64,000 nt of DNA from Rhodoplanes azumiensis. GTDB taxonomy: Bacteria > Pseudomonadota > Alphaproteobacteria > Rhizobiales > Xanthobacteraceae. Where the stretch lies: NCBI RefSeq assembly GCF_042682915.1, contig NZ_JBHUIW010000017.1:62001-126000 (forward strand), given 5' to 3'. Positions 46,753 through 56,489 of this stretch are shown here, in pieces. Positions within the stretch are counted from its first letter, which is position 1. Each line of letters begins with the position of its first letter. Position numbers and translations under genes: made by a program. A model generated the notes under the pieces. The model saw nothing but the letters and a program-made list of their open reading frames with translations, did no database searches and was not told the DNA's origin.

Positions 46753-46880
46753 CCTCATCCCGGGGCGCGAACCGCAGGTTCGCGAACCCGGGATCCATAC
46801 CCCCGGTGCAAGTGGTTCACGAAGGACCGGGGTTATGGGTTCCGGGCTCCGGCCTTCGGCCGGCCCCGGAACGACGGAGG
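46753..46880. repeat. Dispersed intergenic palindromic repeat, copy 4
   Basis: CTCATCCCGGGGCGCGAACC, then GGTTCGCGAACCCGGGATCC, a middle with CCCCGGT...ACCGGGG pairing, and GGTTCCGGGC...GCCCCGGAACGAC. This is the longest and best-paired copy. It lies between the converging TauE copy 2 and rnk genes. Confidence 0.75.
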
Positions 46881-46899
46881 TCGGAATTTCGACATCCTG

Positions 46900-47316
46900 C
46901 TAGGCCGCCGCCTCGTCCGCCTCGACCTCCAGGATGGTCAGCGAGCGCTCCTCGCCGGACGGCGTCGTCCACGCGATCGACTGGCCCTTGGAGAGGCCGA
47001 CCAGCGCGGCGCCGATCGGTGTCAGCACCGAGATGCGGCCGGCCGAGACGTCGGCGTGCTCCGGATAGACCAGCATGACGCGGCGCGTGCGGCCCGAGGT
47101 CTCGTCCCGGAACGTCACCCAGGATCCCATCGTGACGATGTCGCGGCCGGCCTCGTCGGGCGGCAGCACGCGGGCGCGCTCGATCTCGCGCGCCAAGTAG
47201 TCGGCGATCTCGGGATTGCGCGAAAAGTTCGCCTGGGCGATCTGCTCGAGCTTGGCGCGGTCGTCGGGCCGCAGCGCGATCGGCGGGAGGGGCCAGGTGC
47301 TCGTCTGTGTGCTCAT
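46900..47316 (-). CDS. rnk: Nucleoside diphosphate kinase regulator / GreA-like factor
   Basis: 138-residue protein. A short N-terminal helical part (RPDDRAKLEQIAQANFSRNP) is followed by the GreA/GreB C-terminal FKBP-like domain (VTMGSWVTFRDETSGRTRRV, LTPIGAALVGLSKGQSIAW). The coiled-coil of true Gre factors is too short here, as in Rnk, which binds RNA polymerase. The start at 47316 is the likely one; an extension to 47397 would run through a palindrome. Confidence 0.88.
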   Translation of the reverse strand: MSTQTSTWPLPPIALRPDDRAKLEQIAQANFSRNPEIADYLAREIERARVLPPDEAGRDIVTMGSWVTFRDETSGRTRRVMLVYPEHADVSAGRISVLTPIGAALVGLSKGQSIAWTTPSGEERSLTILEVEADEAAA

Positions 47317-47759
47317 GGGGCTCGTCTTTCGTGATGCTTCGATCGGTCCCGCCGGAACGCCGACGCATCGCGCCATGGCGCGATGCTGTCGGCTCACGCG
47401 GGTCGCCAGTCGGACAGTCCAGTGTCGTGGCTATGAAATGCGGTCGGAGTTCAGGTCGTCGGCCGCCGAACCTCGGGCGAACGCCGAACGACAGCGGGCC
47501 CGGACGGGCGCCGCATGGCCGTCCGGGTCAGGTGCCTGCTCTGAGGCGTCCCGCGCGATCCTGTCGGGCGCGGATGCGCGGACACATCGTGTCCGCGAGC
47601 CTGGCGTCCGTGAGCAGGGCGTGCCGATGGTGGGTCGAGGTCATGGGTCGAAGCTAGTGTCTCGGCCCGTCCTGTCAACCCATGGCCCGAGCGCCGGTTC
47701 CGCGACACCGTGTCCCCCCGATGCCGACATCGGTCCGGTCGCCGACGCTCGGGTCCGCC
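47317..47759. other. Intergenic region upstream of rnk, no gene
   Basis: About 440 bases between the rnk start and the phaC stop. A perfect 22-bp palindrome occurs at 47365-47386 (listed separately). No supported reading frame was found in the rest. Confidence 0.4.
47365..47386. promoter_or_regulatory. Perfect 22-bp palindrome upstream of rnk
   Basis: Two identical 11-base half-sites reading GCATCGCGCCA meet with no spacer, 49 bases upstream of the rnk start. This could be an operator or a leader hairpin. Function inferred from symmetry and position only. Confidence 0.4.
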
Positions 47760-49664
47760 TCAGCGTTGATGCACGTAGGTGCCGGGGGCCTCGACGAGCG
47801 GCACGTAGCCCTTCGCGGGTGCGCCCATCGCGGGCGGTTGGACGCGCTCGCCCGAGGACTGCGCCGCGAGCCAGTTGGCCCAGGCGAGCCACCACGAGCC
47901 GGAGCGCGTCGCCGTCGCCGCCATCCATTCGTCCGGGCTGATGCAGCAGTCGGCGGCGCGCTTGAGGGCGAGCCGGTATCTGCGGTGCGGCCGGTCGGGT
48001 TCGGCGACGATGCCGGCATTGTGGCCGCCCGAGGTCAGCACGAAGGTGACGTCGGTGTCGGACAGATAGTGGATCTTGTAGACCGAATGCCACGGCGCGA
48101 CGTGATCACGTTCGGTCGCCACCGCGAAGATCGGTGCGCGGATGTTCTGGATCGCGGCCGGATGGCCCTCCACCATGAAGCGGCCGGCGGCGAGCTCGTT
48201 GTCGAGATAGAGCCGCTTCAGATACTCCGCGTGCATCCGGTAGGGCATGCGGGTCGAGTCGGCGTTCCATGCCATCAGGTCGTTCATACGACTGCGCTCG
48301 CCCATCAGATAGTCGTGGACGAGACGCGACCAGACGAGGTCGTTGGTGCGCAGCATCTGGAACGCGCCGGCCATCTGGTCGGCCGACAGATAGCCGCGGT
48401 TCCACATCATGCTCTCGAGCACGTTGAGCTGGCTGTGGTCGATGAACAGGGCGAGCTCGCCGGGCTCGGAGAAGTCCATCTGGGCGGCGAGCAGCGTCAG
48501 CGAGGCGAGCCGGGCGTCGCCGGCGCGCGCCATCGCGGCCGCCGCGATCGCTGCGAGCGTGCCGCCGAGGCAGTAGCCCGCGGCGTGGATCGTCCGGTTC
48601 GGCACGATCGTGGCGACCGCGTCGAGCGCCGCCATCACGCCGAGCCTGCGATAGTCGTCGAAGGCGAGGTCGCGGTCCTCGGCGCCGGGATTGCGCCAGG
48701 AGATGCAGAACACCGTGTGGCCGCGCTCGACCAGCCAGCGGATCAGCGAGTTCCGCGGCGACAGGTCGAGGATGTAGTACTTCATGATCCAGGCCGGCAC
48801 GATCAGGATCGGCTCGGCCGCCACCGTCTCGGTCGTCGGCGCGTACTGGATCAGCTCGATCAGCGCGTTGCGGAACACCACCTGGCCCGGCGTCACGGCG
48901 ACGTCGCGGCCGACCACGAACGCCTCGGTGCCGACCGGCGGCCGTCCCGTGACGGCGCGGCTCGCGTCCTCGGCCCAGTTCTGGAATCCGTGAATCAGAT
49001 TGGTGCCGGAGCTCGCGCGCGTCTTCTCGATGACGTCCGGATTGAGGAACGGGATGTTGGCGGGCGACATCATGTCGAGCCACTGGCGCACCGTGAAGGC
49101 GACGACGTCCTGGTGATGCGGCGCGACCCCCGGCACCTTGTGGGTGAGGTCGTGCCAGAGTTGCTGCTGCATCAGGAACCACTGGGCGTAGAGGCTGAAC
49201 GGCGCCTCCGCCCAGGCCTCGCTCGCGAAGCGCGTGTCGTCGGCCGGCGCTGCGATGCGGGGCGGCGGGTCGCGGCCGATCGCGGCGGCCGCCGACTGCG
49301 CCGACCAGCGGGCGGCGCGCCGGCTCGCCGTCCAGGCGAGCTCCATAATGCGGCCGGGCGAGGCGGCGAGATGCATGCCCCAGTCCAGGAAGGCGAGCGC
49401 CATCGCGGCCGGCGACATTCCGCCGGTCGCCTGCGCCATCAGGGCGAGGCGGGTGCGGTCGAGCGCCCGGAACGCCTCGAAGCTGCCGTCGTCGTCGATC
49501 GCGGCGGCGGCCGGCGGCGGCGGCCGGCGGGCCGGCGCGGCTTCGGCTGCCGGGACGGTGGCCGCCGGGGTGGCGGATGCAGAAACGGCCGCGGGTGATG
49601 CGGCGGGGCCGAACGCCACGATCTGCGAAGGCTGGGTCGACGCTTGGATCGACGTCTGGGACAT
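47760..49664 (-). CDS. phaC: Class I polyhydroxyalkanoate synthase
   Basis: Polymerises 3-hydroxyacyl-CoA into PHA granules. 634 residues. After an Ala/Pro-rich N-terminal extension (to about 75) come the PhaC domain SLYAQWFLMQQQLWHDLTHK and the alpha/beta-hydrolase core. The core has the lipase-like box GYCLGGTLA (nucleophile Cys), then the Asp in TERDHVAPWHSVYK and the His in SGGHNAGIV. The start at 49664 follows AAGGGCGGCT. phaA/phaB/phaR are not in this window. Confidence 0.94.
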   Translation of the reverse strand: MSQTSIQASTQPSQIVAFGPAASPAAVSASATPAATVPAAEAAPARRPPPPAAAAIDDDGSFEAFRALDRTRLALMAQATGGMSPAAMALAFLDWGMHLAASPGRIMELAWTASRRAARWSAQSAAAAIGRDPPPRIAAPADDTRFASEAWAEAPFSLYAQWFLMQQQLWHDLTHKVPGVAPHHQDVVAFTVRQWLDMMSPANIPFLNPDVIEKTRASSGTNLIHGFQNWAEDASRAVTGRPPVGTEAFVVGRDVAVTPGQVVFRNALIELIQYAPTTETVAAEPILIVPAWIMKYYILDLSPRNSLIRWLVERGHTVFCISWRNPGAEDRDLAFDDYRRLGVMAALDAVATIVPNRTIHAAGYCLGGTLAAIAAAAMARAGDARLASLTLLAAQMDFSEPGELALFIDHSQLNVLESMMWNRGYLSADQMAGAFQMLRTNDLVWSRLVHDYLMGERSRMNDLMAWNADSTRMPYRMHAEYLKRLYLDNELAAGRFMVEGHPAAIQNIRAPIFAVATERDHVAPWHSVYKIHYLSDTDVTFVLTSGGHNAGIVAEPDRPHRRYRLALKRAADCCISPDEWMAATATRSGSWWLAWANWLAAQSSGERVQPPAMGAPAKGYVPLVEAPGTYVHQR

Positions 49665-49948
49665 GGAGCCGCCCTTTCGAGAGGCCCGGGCGCAGCGCCG
49701 GCCGCGCGCCGGGGGACGGTGGCAGGTGGCATGATTGAGCGCCGTTGCCGCGCCGCAGCATTGATGTGGGGCAAGATTTCCCGTCACAGCCGTGGCTTGT
49801 GGATGCGCGGGCGGCCCTCGCGCCGGGAAATCCGGGATTCACGTGCGCGGGCTAAGTGTGAGGCCCGTCACGGTCGCGGGCACGACCACGAGGCTTGCTC
49901 GCTGCGGAAGGCCGGCGGCGTGCGCCGGCGCGGCTCCAGGAGGCGACG

Positions 49949-50938
49949 ATGGCGCAGATGGATTCCGGGCAATCGAAACGGTTCAGCGTCGGCAGGATCG
50001 TCGCCTGGACGGTCGCCGGGCTCGCGGTGCTGCTGCTGGCGGTCGCCTTCTCGGCGTCGCCGTTCTTCACGGTGGAGCAGGGCGAGGCCGGCGTGGTGCT
50101 GCGCTTCGGCAAGGTCGTCAACGTCGCCTCGCCGGGCCTCAACACCAAGATTCCGGTGATGGACCGGGTCCAGCACATGTCGACGCGGATCGAGAAGCGC
50201 GTCTACGACAAGGTCGTGTCCTACTCGCGTGACGTCCAGGAGGCGTCGATCCGGCTGTCGGTGAACTATCACGTCCCGTTCGACAAGATCGACGAGGTCT
50301 ACTCGCGCTACGGCATCAACTATCCGGAGCGGGTGATCGATCCGGTCGTGCCGGACCGGCTCAAGAAGGTGTTCGGCCAGTACCAGGCGCAGACCGTGGT
50401 GTCGGATCGCGTGAAGCTCGGCCAGCAGATCGAGGACGCCATCAAGGCCTCGGTGCCGGACGGCATCGTGGTGGACAGCGTCCAGTTCGAGAACATCGAC
50501 TTCTCGGCCAATTACACCAAGGCGATCGAGGCGGCCGCGCAGGCCGAGGCCGAGGTGCGCAAGTCGCGCTACGAGCTCGAGCGCGAGCGGGTCGAATCGG
50601 AGAAGCGCATCGTCCAGGCTCAGGCACAGGCCCAGCAGATCCGCGAACGCGCCCAGGCCGAGGCGGATTCGATCCGGCTGCGCGGCGAGGCCGAGGCGCG
50701 CGCCATCGCGGCCAAGGCGCGCTCCTTCATCGACAACCCGGCCTACGCCAACCTGATCGCGGTGGAGCGCTGGAACGGCGTGCTGCCGCACACCATGCTG
50801 CCCGGCTCGGCGCTGCCCTTCGTGCCGGTGCCGCTCGGCGACACCGAGCCCGCCACGAAGCCGGCGGCCGGAGCGCGCGCCGCAACGCCTGCGCCGGCGC
50901 CCGCCGGAGCGTCGGGCGGACCGCGCCCGGCCCAGTGA
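49949..50938 (+). CDS. SPFH/prohibitin-family membrane protein (HflC-like)
   Basis: 329-residue membrane scaffold. It has one N-terminal membrane anchor (VAWTVAGLAVLLLAVAFSAS), then the SPFH domain (FFTVEQGEAGVVLRFGKVV, GLNTKIPVMDRVQHMSTR). A long Ala/Glu/Arg coiled coil follows (about 190-265) and then an Ala/Pro-rich disordered tail. Start at the ATG at 49949, with a consensus CAGGAGG. HflC normally pairs with HflK; no partner is adjacent, so it may form homo-oligomers. Possible roles in protease control or membrane domains are inferred from family. Confidence 0.85.
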   Translation: MAQMDSGQSKRFSVGRIVAWTVAGLAVLLLAVAFSASPFFTVEQGEAGVVLRFGKVVNVASPGLNTKIPVMDRVQHMSTRIEKRVYDKVVSYSRDVQEASIRLSVNYHVPFDKIDEVYSRYGINYPERVIDPVVPDRLKKVFGQYQAQTVVSDRVKLGQQIEDAIKASVPDGIVVDSVQFENIDFSANYTKAIEAAAQAEAEVRKSRYELERERVESEKRIVQAQAQAQQIRERAQAEADSIRLRGEAEARAIAAKARSFIDNPAYANLIAVERWNGVLPHTMLPGSALPFVPVPLGDTEPATKPAAGARAATPAPAPAGASGGPRPAQ

Positions 50939-51376
50939 GGCCGCGGGGCGTGGCGCGCCCGCCGGGGGCGCGGGCCCGGTGACCTCGGATCACCGCGCGT
51001 CCGTCGGCCCGCGCGTCGCCTTGGGCTGCAGGCCGGCCTGAGCCGTCGATCCTCTCTCACGGGAGTACGAGCGCGTAGCCGCGGAAGAGTAAGTAATGGT
51101 GTCAATCGTCAGCGCGTCGAAATACCGCATAGATGATCACATCGATACTGCTCTTGCTGTTTTGTCGGTGCCCTCGATTGATTTTCACGGATCGCCCCGA
51201 GCTTTTCCGACCGGGCCGCAAGATCAGACAAGTCCCAGAGACCGACGCTTCGAGACGACCCACGTATGCAGCGACGTGACGGCTCGGAGCGACGAGACGA
51301 TCGTGGCGGCGTCGTCCCGATCGAGGTGTAGCGAACGTCCTGCCGTGTCTCACGGCAGTCCAACGGAGGTATCTCG
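50939..51376. other. Upstream region of the light-harvesting operon
   Basis: About 440 bases; the part from 51085 to 51240 is noticeably AT-richer than its surroundings, as expected of a regulated promoter and untranslated leader. No clear PpsR-type TGT-N12-ACA box or FNR site was found by eye. No credible gene: the short plus-strand frames have no ribosome sites. Confidence 0.45.
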
Positions 51377-51517
51377 ATGGCTGACAAGAGCCTCTCCGGC
51401 CTGACCGAGGCCGAGGCGAAGGAATTCCACGCCCAGTTCACCACCACGTTCCAGGCCTTCATGGCGATCTGCGTCCTCGCCCACATCCTGGTGTGGGTCT
51501 GGAAGCCTTGGTACTGA
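51377..51517 (+). CDS. pucB: Light-harvesting 2 complex beta chain
   Basis: 46-residue single-span antenna apoprotein. After the polar N-terminus SLSGLTEAEAKEFHAQF, it has the bacteriochlorophyll-ligand His36 in VLAHILVWVW and ends KPWY. His18 is the second conserved His. It closely resembles the beta chain of Phaeospirillum molischianum LH2 (SLSGLTEEEA...VWVWKPWF). A consensus GGAGGT lies six bases before the ATG. pucA follows after 24 bases. Confidence 0.93.
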   Translation: MADKSLSGLTEAEAKEFHAQFTTTFQAFMAICVLAHILVWVWKPWY

Positions 51518-51541
51518 GCGCGATTTCAGGGGGATAGAACG

Positions 51542-51718
51542 ATGTCGAACCCGCAAGACGACTACAAGATCTGGCTGGTCCTCAATCCGTCGACCTGGCT
51601 GCCCGTGATCTGGATCGCGGCTCTCGTGGTCGCCATCGCGATCCACGCGCTCGTGCTGACGCATCCGCGCTACAGCCACATGTCGATCGCGGACAAGATC
51701 TACGCCGCCAAGAAGTGA
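51542..51718 (+). CDS. pucA: Light-harvesting 2 complex alpha chain
   Basis: 58-residue single-span antenna apoprotein. The N-terminal DDYKIWLVLNPSTWLPVIW is almost identical to P. molischianum LH2 alpha, including the Asp that ligates B800 (Asp6 after Met removal). His34 of the mature protein (AIAIHALVL) ligates B850. After the helix the sequence is HPRYSHMSIADKIYAAKK. The aromatic Trp at mature position 45, which hydrogen-bonds B850 in the model complex, is replaced by His, with Tyr at 43. No pucC follows. Confidence 0.92.
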   Translation: MSNPQDDYKIWLVLNPSTWLPVIWIAALVVAIAIHALVLTHPRYSHMSIADKIYAAKK

Positions 51719-51861
51719 CGCGACGGCGGCGACCTCGGCGCCGATGCCGGGCGCGCCGGGTCGCTGCCGGATCCCCCCGGGTCTCGACGCGCGCGTCGGA
51801 TCACGGAGCCGGGATCGCGCATTTCGATCGGTGCCGCTGGTCGGCACCATTCGATCGCCAA

Positions 51862-51916
51862 ACGGGACCGCTCGCGAAACGGCTTCGGCCGGCCGCGCGC
51901 GGTCCCGTCGCTTTTT
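51862..51916 (+). terminator. Rho-independent terminator downstream of pucBA
   Basis: A long GC-rich stem (ACGGGACCGCTCGCG pairing with CGCGCGCGGTCCCGT, one mismatch) followed three bases later by five T residues. It lies 144 bases after the pucA stop codon. Confidence 0.7.
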
Positions 51917-51944
51917 CAGGTCCGGTCACGCCGGCCTCTCTCTC

Positions 51945-52050
51945 CGACGTCATCGCCGGGCTCGTCCCGGCGATCCAATTCGATGCGTTCGAATTGTTTC
52001 GAAAGGTGATGGATGCGCGGGTCGCGCCCGCGCACGACGCTGCCGGCGAA
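51945..52050. repeat. Dispersed repeat of the 'GTCATCGCCGGGCTCGTCCCGG' type
   Basis: Three adjacent hairpins: TCGCCGGG-CTCGT-CCCGGCGA at 51953-51973, ATTCGATGCGTTCGAAT, and GCGCGGGTCGCGCCCGCGC. The unit is a well-known Rhizobiales intergenic repeat whose translation (DVIAGLVPAI...MDARV) is often mis-annotated as protein. It differs from the CCGGGGCG family. Confidence 0.75.
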
Positions 52051-52088
52051 ACGGGCGCAGCGTCGAGCAGCGTCGGTCCGTCGGCGCC

Positions 52089-52781
52089 TCAGTGCGCCCG
52101 CATCATCAGCTTGCCGCCGCGGACCTCCCAGCTCTCCAGCCGGTCGAGGAAGCTCATGCCGAGCAGGCTGACCTTGAGCTGGCCGGGCGGGGCGATCAGG
52201 GCCGGCACCGAGCGCTCGACGATGCCGCCGACCGTGATGCGGTCGAGCGTCACGGCGGCCGCCTGGGCACGGCCGTTCGCGGTGTCGACATTGACGTTGT
52301 ACTTGACGAAGTCGAGCGGCAGGCCGGCCGCCTTGGCGGCCTCGTGGGTCAGCACCACGGCGCTGGCGCCCGAGTCGAGCACCATCGGCACGCTGGCGCC
52401 GTTGACCTTGGTCGCGATCTTGAAGTCGCCGGCCTGGCCGCGGGCGACCTCGACGACGTTGCCGCGGGTCGCGGCGCGTCCCGGCACCAGCTCGGCCATG
52501 ATCCGCTCGCCGACGTCGCGCAGATCGTGGCGGTAGGTGTAGCCGGCGACGAGGAGGAGCGCGATCACGGCCCAGATCAGCGCCCATTGCACGGCCTGCG
52601 CGAAGCGGTCGCGGAACAGCGTCAGCACGGCGCCGCTCACCATCGCCAGGAAGCCGAGCTTGACGATCAGGGATGCGACGTCGCCGTCGGACAGGCCGGC
52701 GGTGCCCGGGCGCTGCGCCAGGAGGAGCGCGAGCCCGGCGATCGCGGCCAGAAGCAGGAGCCACACGGCGGAACGGCGCAT
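52089..52781 (-). CDS. Retroviral-type aspartic protease (TIGR02281 family), membrane anchored
   Basis: 230-residue protein. It has about three N-terminal membrane segments (AVWLLLLAAIAGLALLLA, LGFLAMVSGAVLTLF, WALIWAVIALLLVAGY) followed by a pepsin/retropepsin-like domain. The catalytic motif is MVLDSGASAVVLTHEAA, with the closing LLGMSFLDRLESWEV. Family members are common in alphaproteobacteria, with the protease domain in the periplasm, function unknown. The ATG at 52781 is chosen over a GTG at 52790. Confidence 0.88.
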   Translation of the reverse strand: MRRSAVWLLLLAAIAGLALLLAQRPGTAGLSDGDVASLIVKLGFLAMVSGAVLTLFRDRFAQAVQWALIWAVIALLLVAGYTYRHDLRDVGERIMAELVPGRAATRGNVVEVARGQAGDFKIATKVNGASVPMVLDSGASAVVLTHEAAKAAGLPLDFVKYNVNVDTANGRAQAAAVTLDRITVGGIVERSVPALIAPPGQLKVSLLGMSFLDRLESWEVRGGKLMMRAH

Positions 52782-52913
52782 CGTCAACACGTCCAGACAC
52801 CTCGATTCGCCCCGGACGGGCCTCCGGACCTTAGTCCGGGCCGCCGGGAAAACAACCGCGGCCGCTCCCGGTCCGGGTGCGGCATGTCGTCGAAGTCCGA
52901 CGTCGGCCTGCGT

Positions 52914-54509
<1,596 letters not shown>

Positions 54510-54805
54510 GCGGACTGCTGTGCTCGGCTTTCGCCCCGACAGTCGGGCAAAATCCTTAAATTCAGGCTTAGGGCGGCGTTAGGCCCGATGGCGAAAACGC
54601 GGACGAGTCCGGGACTTGCCGCGAAAAAGCCGGGACGGGACGGAAATTTTTGCCGCTCTCCGCGGCACATGGTTAACGATTGGTCGCGCCCCGCGGCGCT
54701 TTCGTTCGACGTCGTGAACGCTACGGTCCACCGGTCACGCGAACGCGAACGGGCGCCGCCGCGGCGACGCCCGTTCCAAATCGAGAGGCCTCGGGGTGGA
54801 GGCTG

Positions 54806-55675
54806 TCAGCGCTCGAGCCGGGCGATCAGGCTCGACGTGTCCCAGCGCCGGCCGCCCATCTCCTGGACGTCGGCGTAGAACTGGTCGACCAGCGCCGTGA
54901 CCGGCAGCTTCGCCCCGTTGCGGCGTGCCTCGGCGAGCACGATGTCGAGATCCTTGCGCATCCAGTCGACCGCGAAGCCGAAGTCGAACTCGCCCGCCAC
55001 CATGGTCTTGTAGCGGTTCTCCATCTGCCACGACTGGGCGGCGCCCTTGGAGATGGTCGAGATCAGCTTCTCGGTGTCGAGCCCGGCCCGCTTGGCGAAA
55101 TGCAGCGCCTCGGCGAGGCCCTGGACGACACCGGCGATGCAGATCTGGTTGCACATCTTCGCCAATTGCCCGGCGCCGGCGGCCCCCATCAGCGTACACG
55201 CCCGGGCATAGGAGGCGATCACCGGCTCGGCGCGGGCATAGACGTCGGCGTCGCCGCCGCACATCACGGTGAGGACGCCGTTCTCGGCGCCGGCCTGGCC
55301 GCCCGAGACCGGCGCGTCGATCGCCGCGAAGCCGGCGGCGGCCGCAGCCCCGGCGAGCTCGCGCGCCACCTCGGCCGAGGCCGTCGTGTGGTCGACGAAC
55401 ACGGTGCCCTTGCCCATCGCCTGGAAGGCGCCGTCCGAACCGAGCGTCACCTGGCGCAGGTCGTCGTCGTTGCCGACGCAGGCCATCACGAAGTCCTGGC
55501 CCGCCGCTGCCTCGCGCGGCGTCGCGGCGGCGCGGCCGCCGAACTGCGCCACCCAGCGGGCCGCCTTGTCGGCCGAGCGGTTGAAGACCGTGACGTCGTG
55601 GCCGCCCTTCGTCACGAGGTGGCCGGCCATCGGGTAGCCCATCACGCCGAGGCCCAGAAAGGCGACTTTCGCCAT
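54806..55675 (-). CDS. 3-hydroxyisobutyrate/2-hydroxy-3-oxopropionate dehydrogenase family protein
   Basis: NAD(P)-dependent beta-hydroxyacid dehydrogenase, 289 residues. Rossmann motif FLGLGVMGYPMAGHL at the N-terminus, substrate motif DAPVSGGQAGAENG and catalytic Lys in AKMCNQICIAGVVQGLAEAL. Start at 55675. Candidate substrates are tartronate semialdehyde, 3-hydroxyisobutyrate or succinic semialdehyde; the window's mmsA would fit valine catabolism but is far away. Divergent from the SMR gene. Confidence 0.88.
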   Translation of the reverse strand: MAKVAFLGLGVMGYPMAGHLVTKGGHDVTVFNRSADKAARWVAQFGGRAAATPREAAAGQDFVMACVGNDDDLRQVTLGSDGAFQAMGKGTVFVDHTTASAEVARELAGAAAAAGFAAIDAPVSGGQAGAENGVLTVMCGGDADVYARAEPVIASYARACTLMGAAGAGQLAKMCNQICIAGVVQGLAEALHFAKRAGLDTEKLISTISKGAAQSWQMENRYKTMVAGEFDFGFAVDWMRKDLDIVLAEARRNGAKLPVTALVDQFYADVQEMGGRRWDTSSLIARLER

Positions 55676-55894
55676 GGTGTTGTCCTTTGGGTTGCGCGGC
55701 CCGCAGGCCGGCCGGGGGTCTGATCGGGGATTCTGCCGGGGGGTCTGCCGGGTGTCCTGTCGGAGGTGTGGCCCGCCGTCTTGCGGCCGCCATCGGGGCT
55801 GGCTATGTGCCGGCATCGCCCGTGCCGTCAACCCGCCTCCTCGCGCGGGGGCGGCCGGGTTCGGGGGCGATGCTCGGGAAAGGACGGGGCCGGC

Positions 55895-56212
55895 ATGGCG
55901 TGGGTCTATCTGCTGCTCGCGGGGGTGTGCGAGATCGGCTGGCCGATCGGCCTCAAGCTCGGCTGGACCGAGCAGGGCATCCGCTGGCTGTGGATCGGCT
56001 TCGCGGTGCTGTGCCTGACGGCCAGCGGCATCCTGCTGTTCTTCGCCCAGCGCGACATCCCGATGGGCACGGCCTATGCGGTGTGGACCGGCATCGGGGC
56101 GGTCGGCGCCTTTCTGGTCGGGGTGGGGTTCTTCGGCGACCCGGGCTCGATGGTGCGCTTCGTCTCGGCCGGGCTGATCGTGCTCGGGATCGTCGGGCTG
56201 AAGATGGGGTGA
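55895..56212 (+). CDS. Small multidrug resistance protein, SugE/Gdx-type
   Basis: Four-TM exporter of 105 residues that works as a dimer. The essential TM1 Glu is in YLLLAGVCEIGWPIGLK; the GWP/IG context and GTAYAVWTGIGAVGAF match the guanidinium-exporter (SugE/Gdx) branch better than EmrE. Start at 55895. The upstream leader was inspected for guanidine riboswitch elements (ykkC, mini-ykkC) and none was convincing. Confidence 0.85.
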   Translation: MAWVYLLLAGVCEIGWPIGLKLGWTEQGIRWLWIGFAVLCLTASGILLFFAQRDIPMGTAYAVWTGIGAVGAFLVGVGFFGDPGSMVRFVSAGLIVLGIVGLKMG

Positions 56213-56249
56213 GCTTTCGCCGTCCCGTCGGGGAAGGCCTCTCGGCGTG

Positions 56250-56352
56250 TCGTTCCGGGGCGCGCCCAAGGCGCGAACCCGGAATCCAGCGGCGAACCGG
56301 GCTCCTTGGCTGGATTCCGGGGGCGGTGCTCCGCAGCGCCCGGGAATGACCA
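56250..56352. repeat. Dispersed intergenic palindromic repeat, copy 5
   Basis: GTCGTTCCGGGGCGCGCCCA then GGCGCGAACCCGGAATCCAG, a core, and a CTGGATTCCGGG...CCCGGGAATGACC end. Located between the SMR gene and the Mrp/ApbC gene. Confidence 0.75.
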
Positions 56353-56489
56353 ATCATCCAAGCCTTTTCATCCAAGTCTTCGACGAGACGTAAACACGCG
56401 AAACGGCCGCCGTTGACCGGCGGCCGGCCGCCCCTATGTTCTCCGGACCACAGGATCCCGGCCGTTCGCGCCGGGCAGGGGAGACCAGC

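Larger units (their letters stand above)
51719..52088. other. Intergenic region after pucBA with terminator and repeat
   Basis: About 370 bases containing a terminator (51862-51916) and a dispersed palindromic repeat (51945-52050), both listed separately. No pucC or other gene. A plus-strand open frame across this region encodes only the repeat-derived DVIAGLVPAIQ-type peptide. Confidence 0.55.

Noticed and set aside
44588..46798. 736-codon minus-strand open frame across dusA and the TauE/SafE genes
   Set aside because: It is an antisense shadow: the opposite strand encodes recognisable proteins, and the shadow is Arg/His/Gln/Asp-rich with no family motif. The same applies to the long antisense frames at 877-2589, 2656-4470, 8627-11422 and 35705-37654 and to the sense-opposed one at 18162-20399.
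50939..51376. PpsR/CrtJ boxes (TGT-N12-ACA) or FNR sites upstream of pucBA
   Set aside because: Scanned by eye; only half-sites were found, so no regulatory site is claimed.
51096..51404. Possible 102-residue gene before pucB
   Set aside because: No ribosome site, composition unlike a protein, and it overlaps the pucB start; more likely promoter and leader DNA.
51715..52536. 273-codon plus-strand frame after pucA
   Set aside because: Its recognisable peptide (DVIAGLVPAIQ) is the translation of a dispersed repeat, and the rest is antisense to the aspartic protease.
55676..55894. Guanidine riboswitch upstream of the SugE-type gene
   Set aside because: Neither the paired ACGR-loop hairpins of the class II type nor conserved class I elements could be made out; only GGGGTCTG-like repeats are present.
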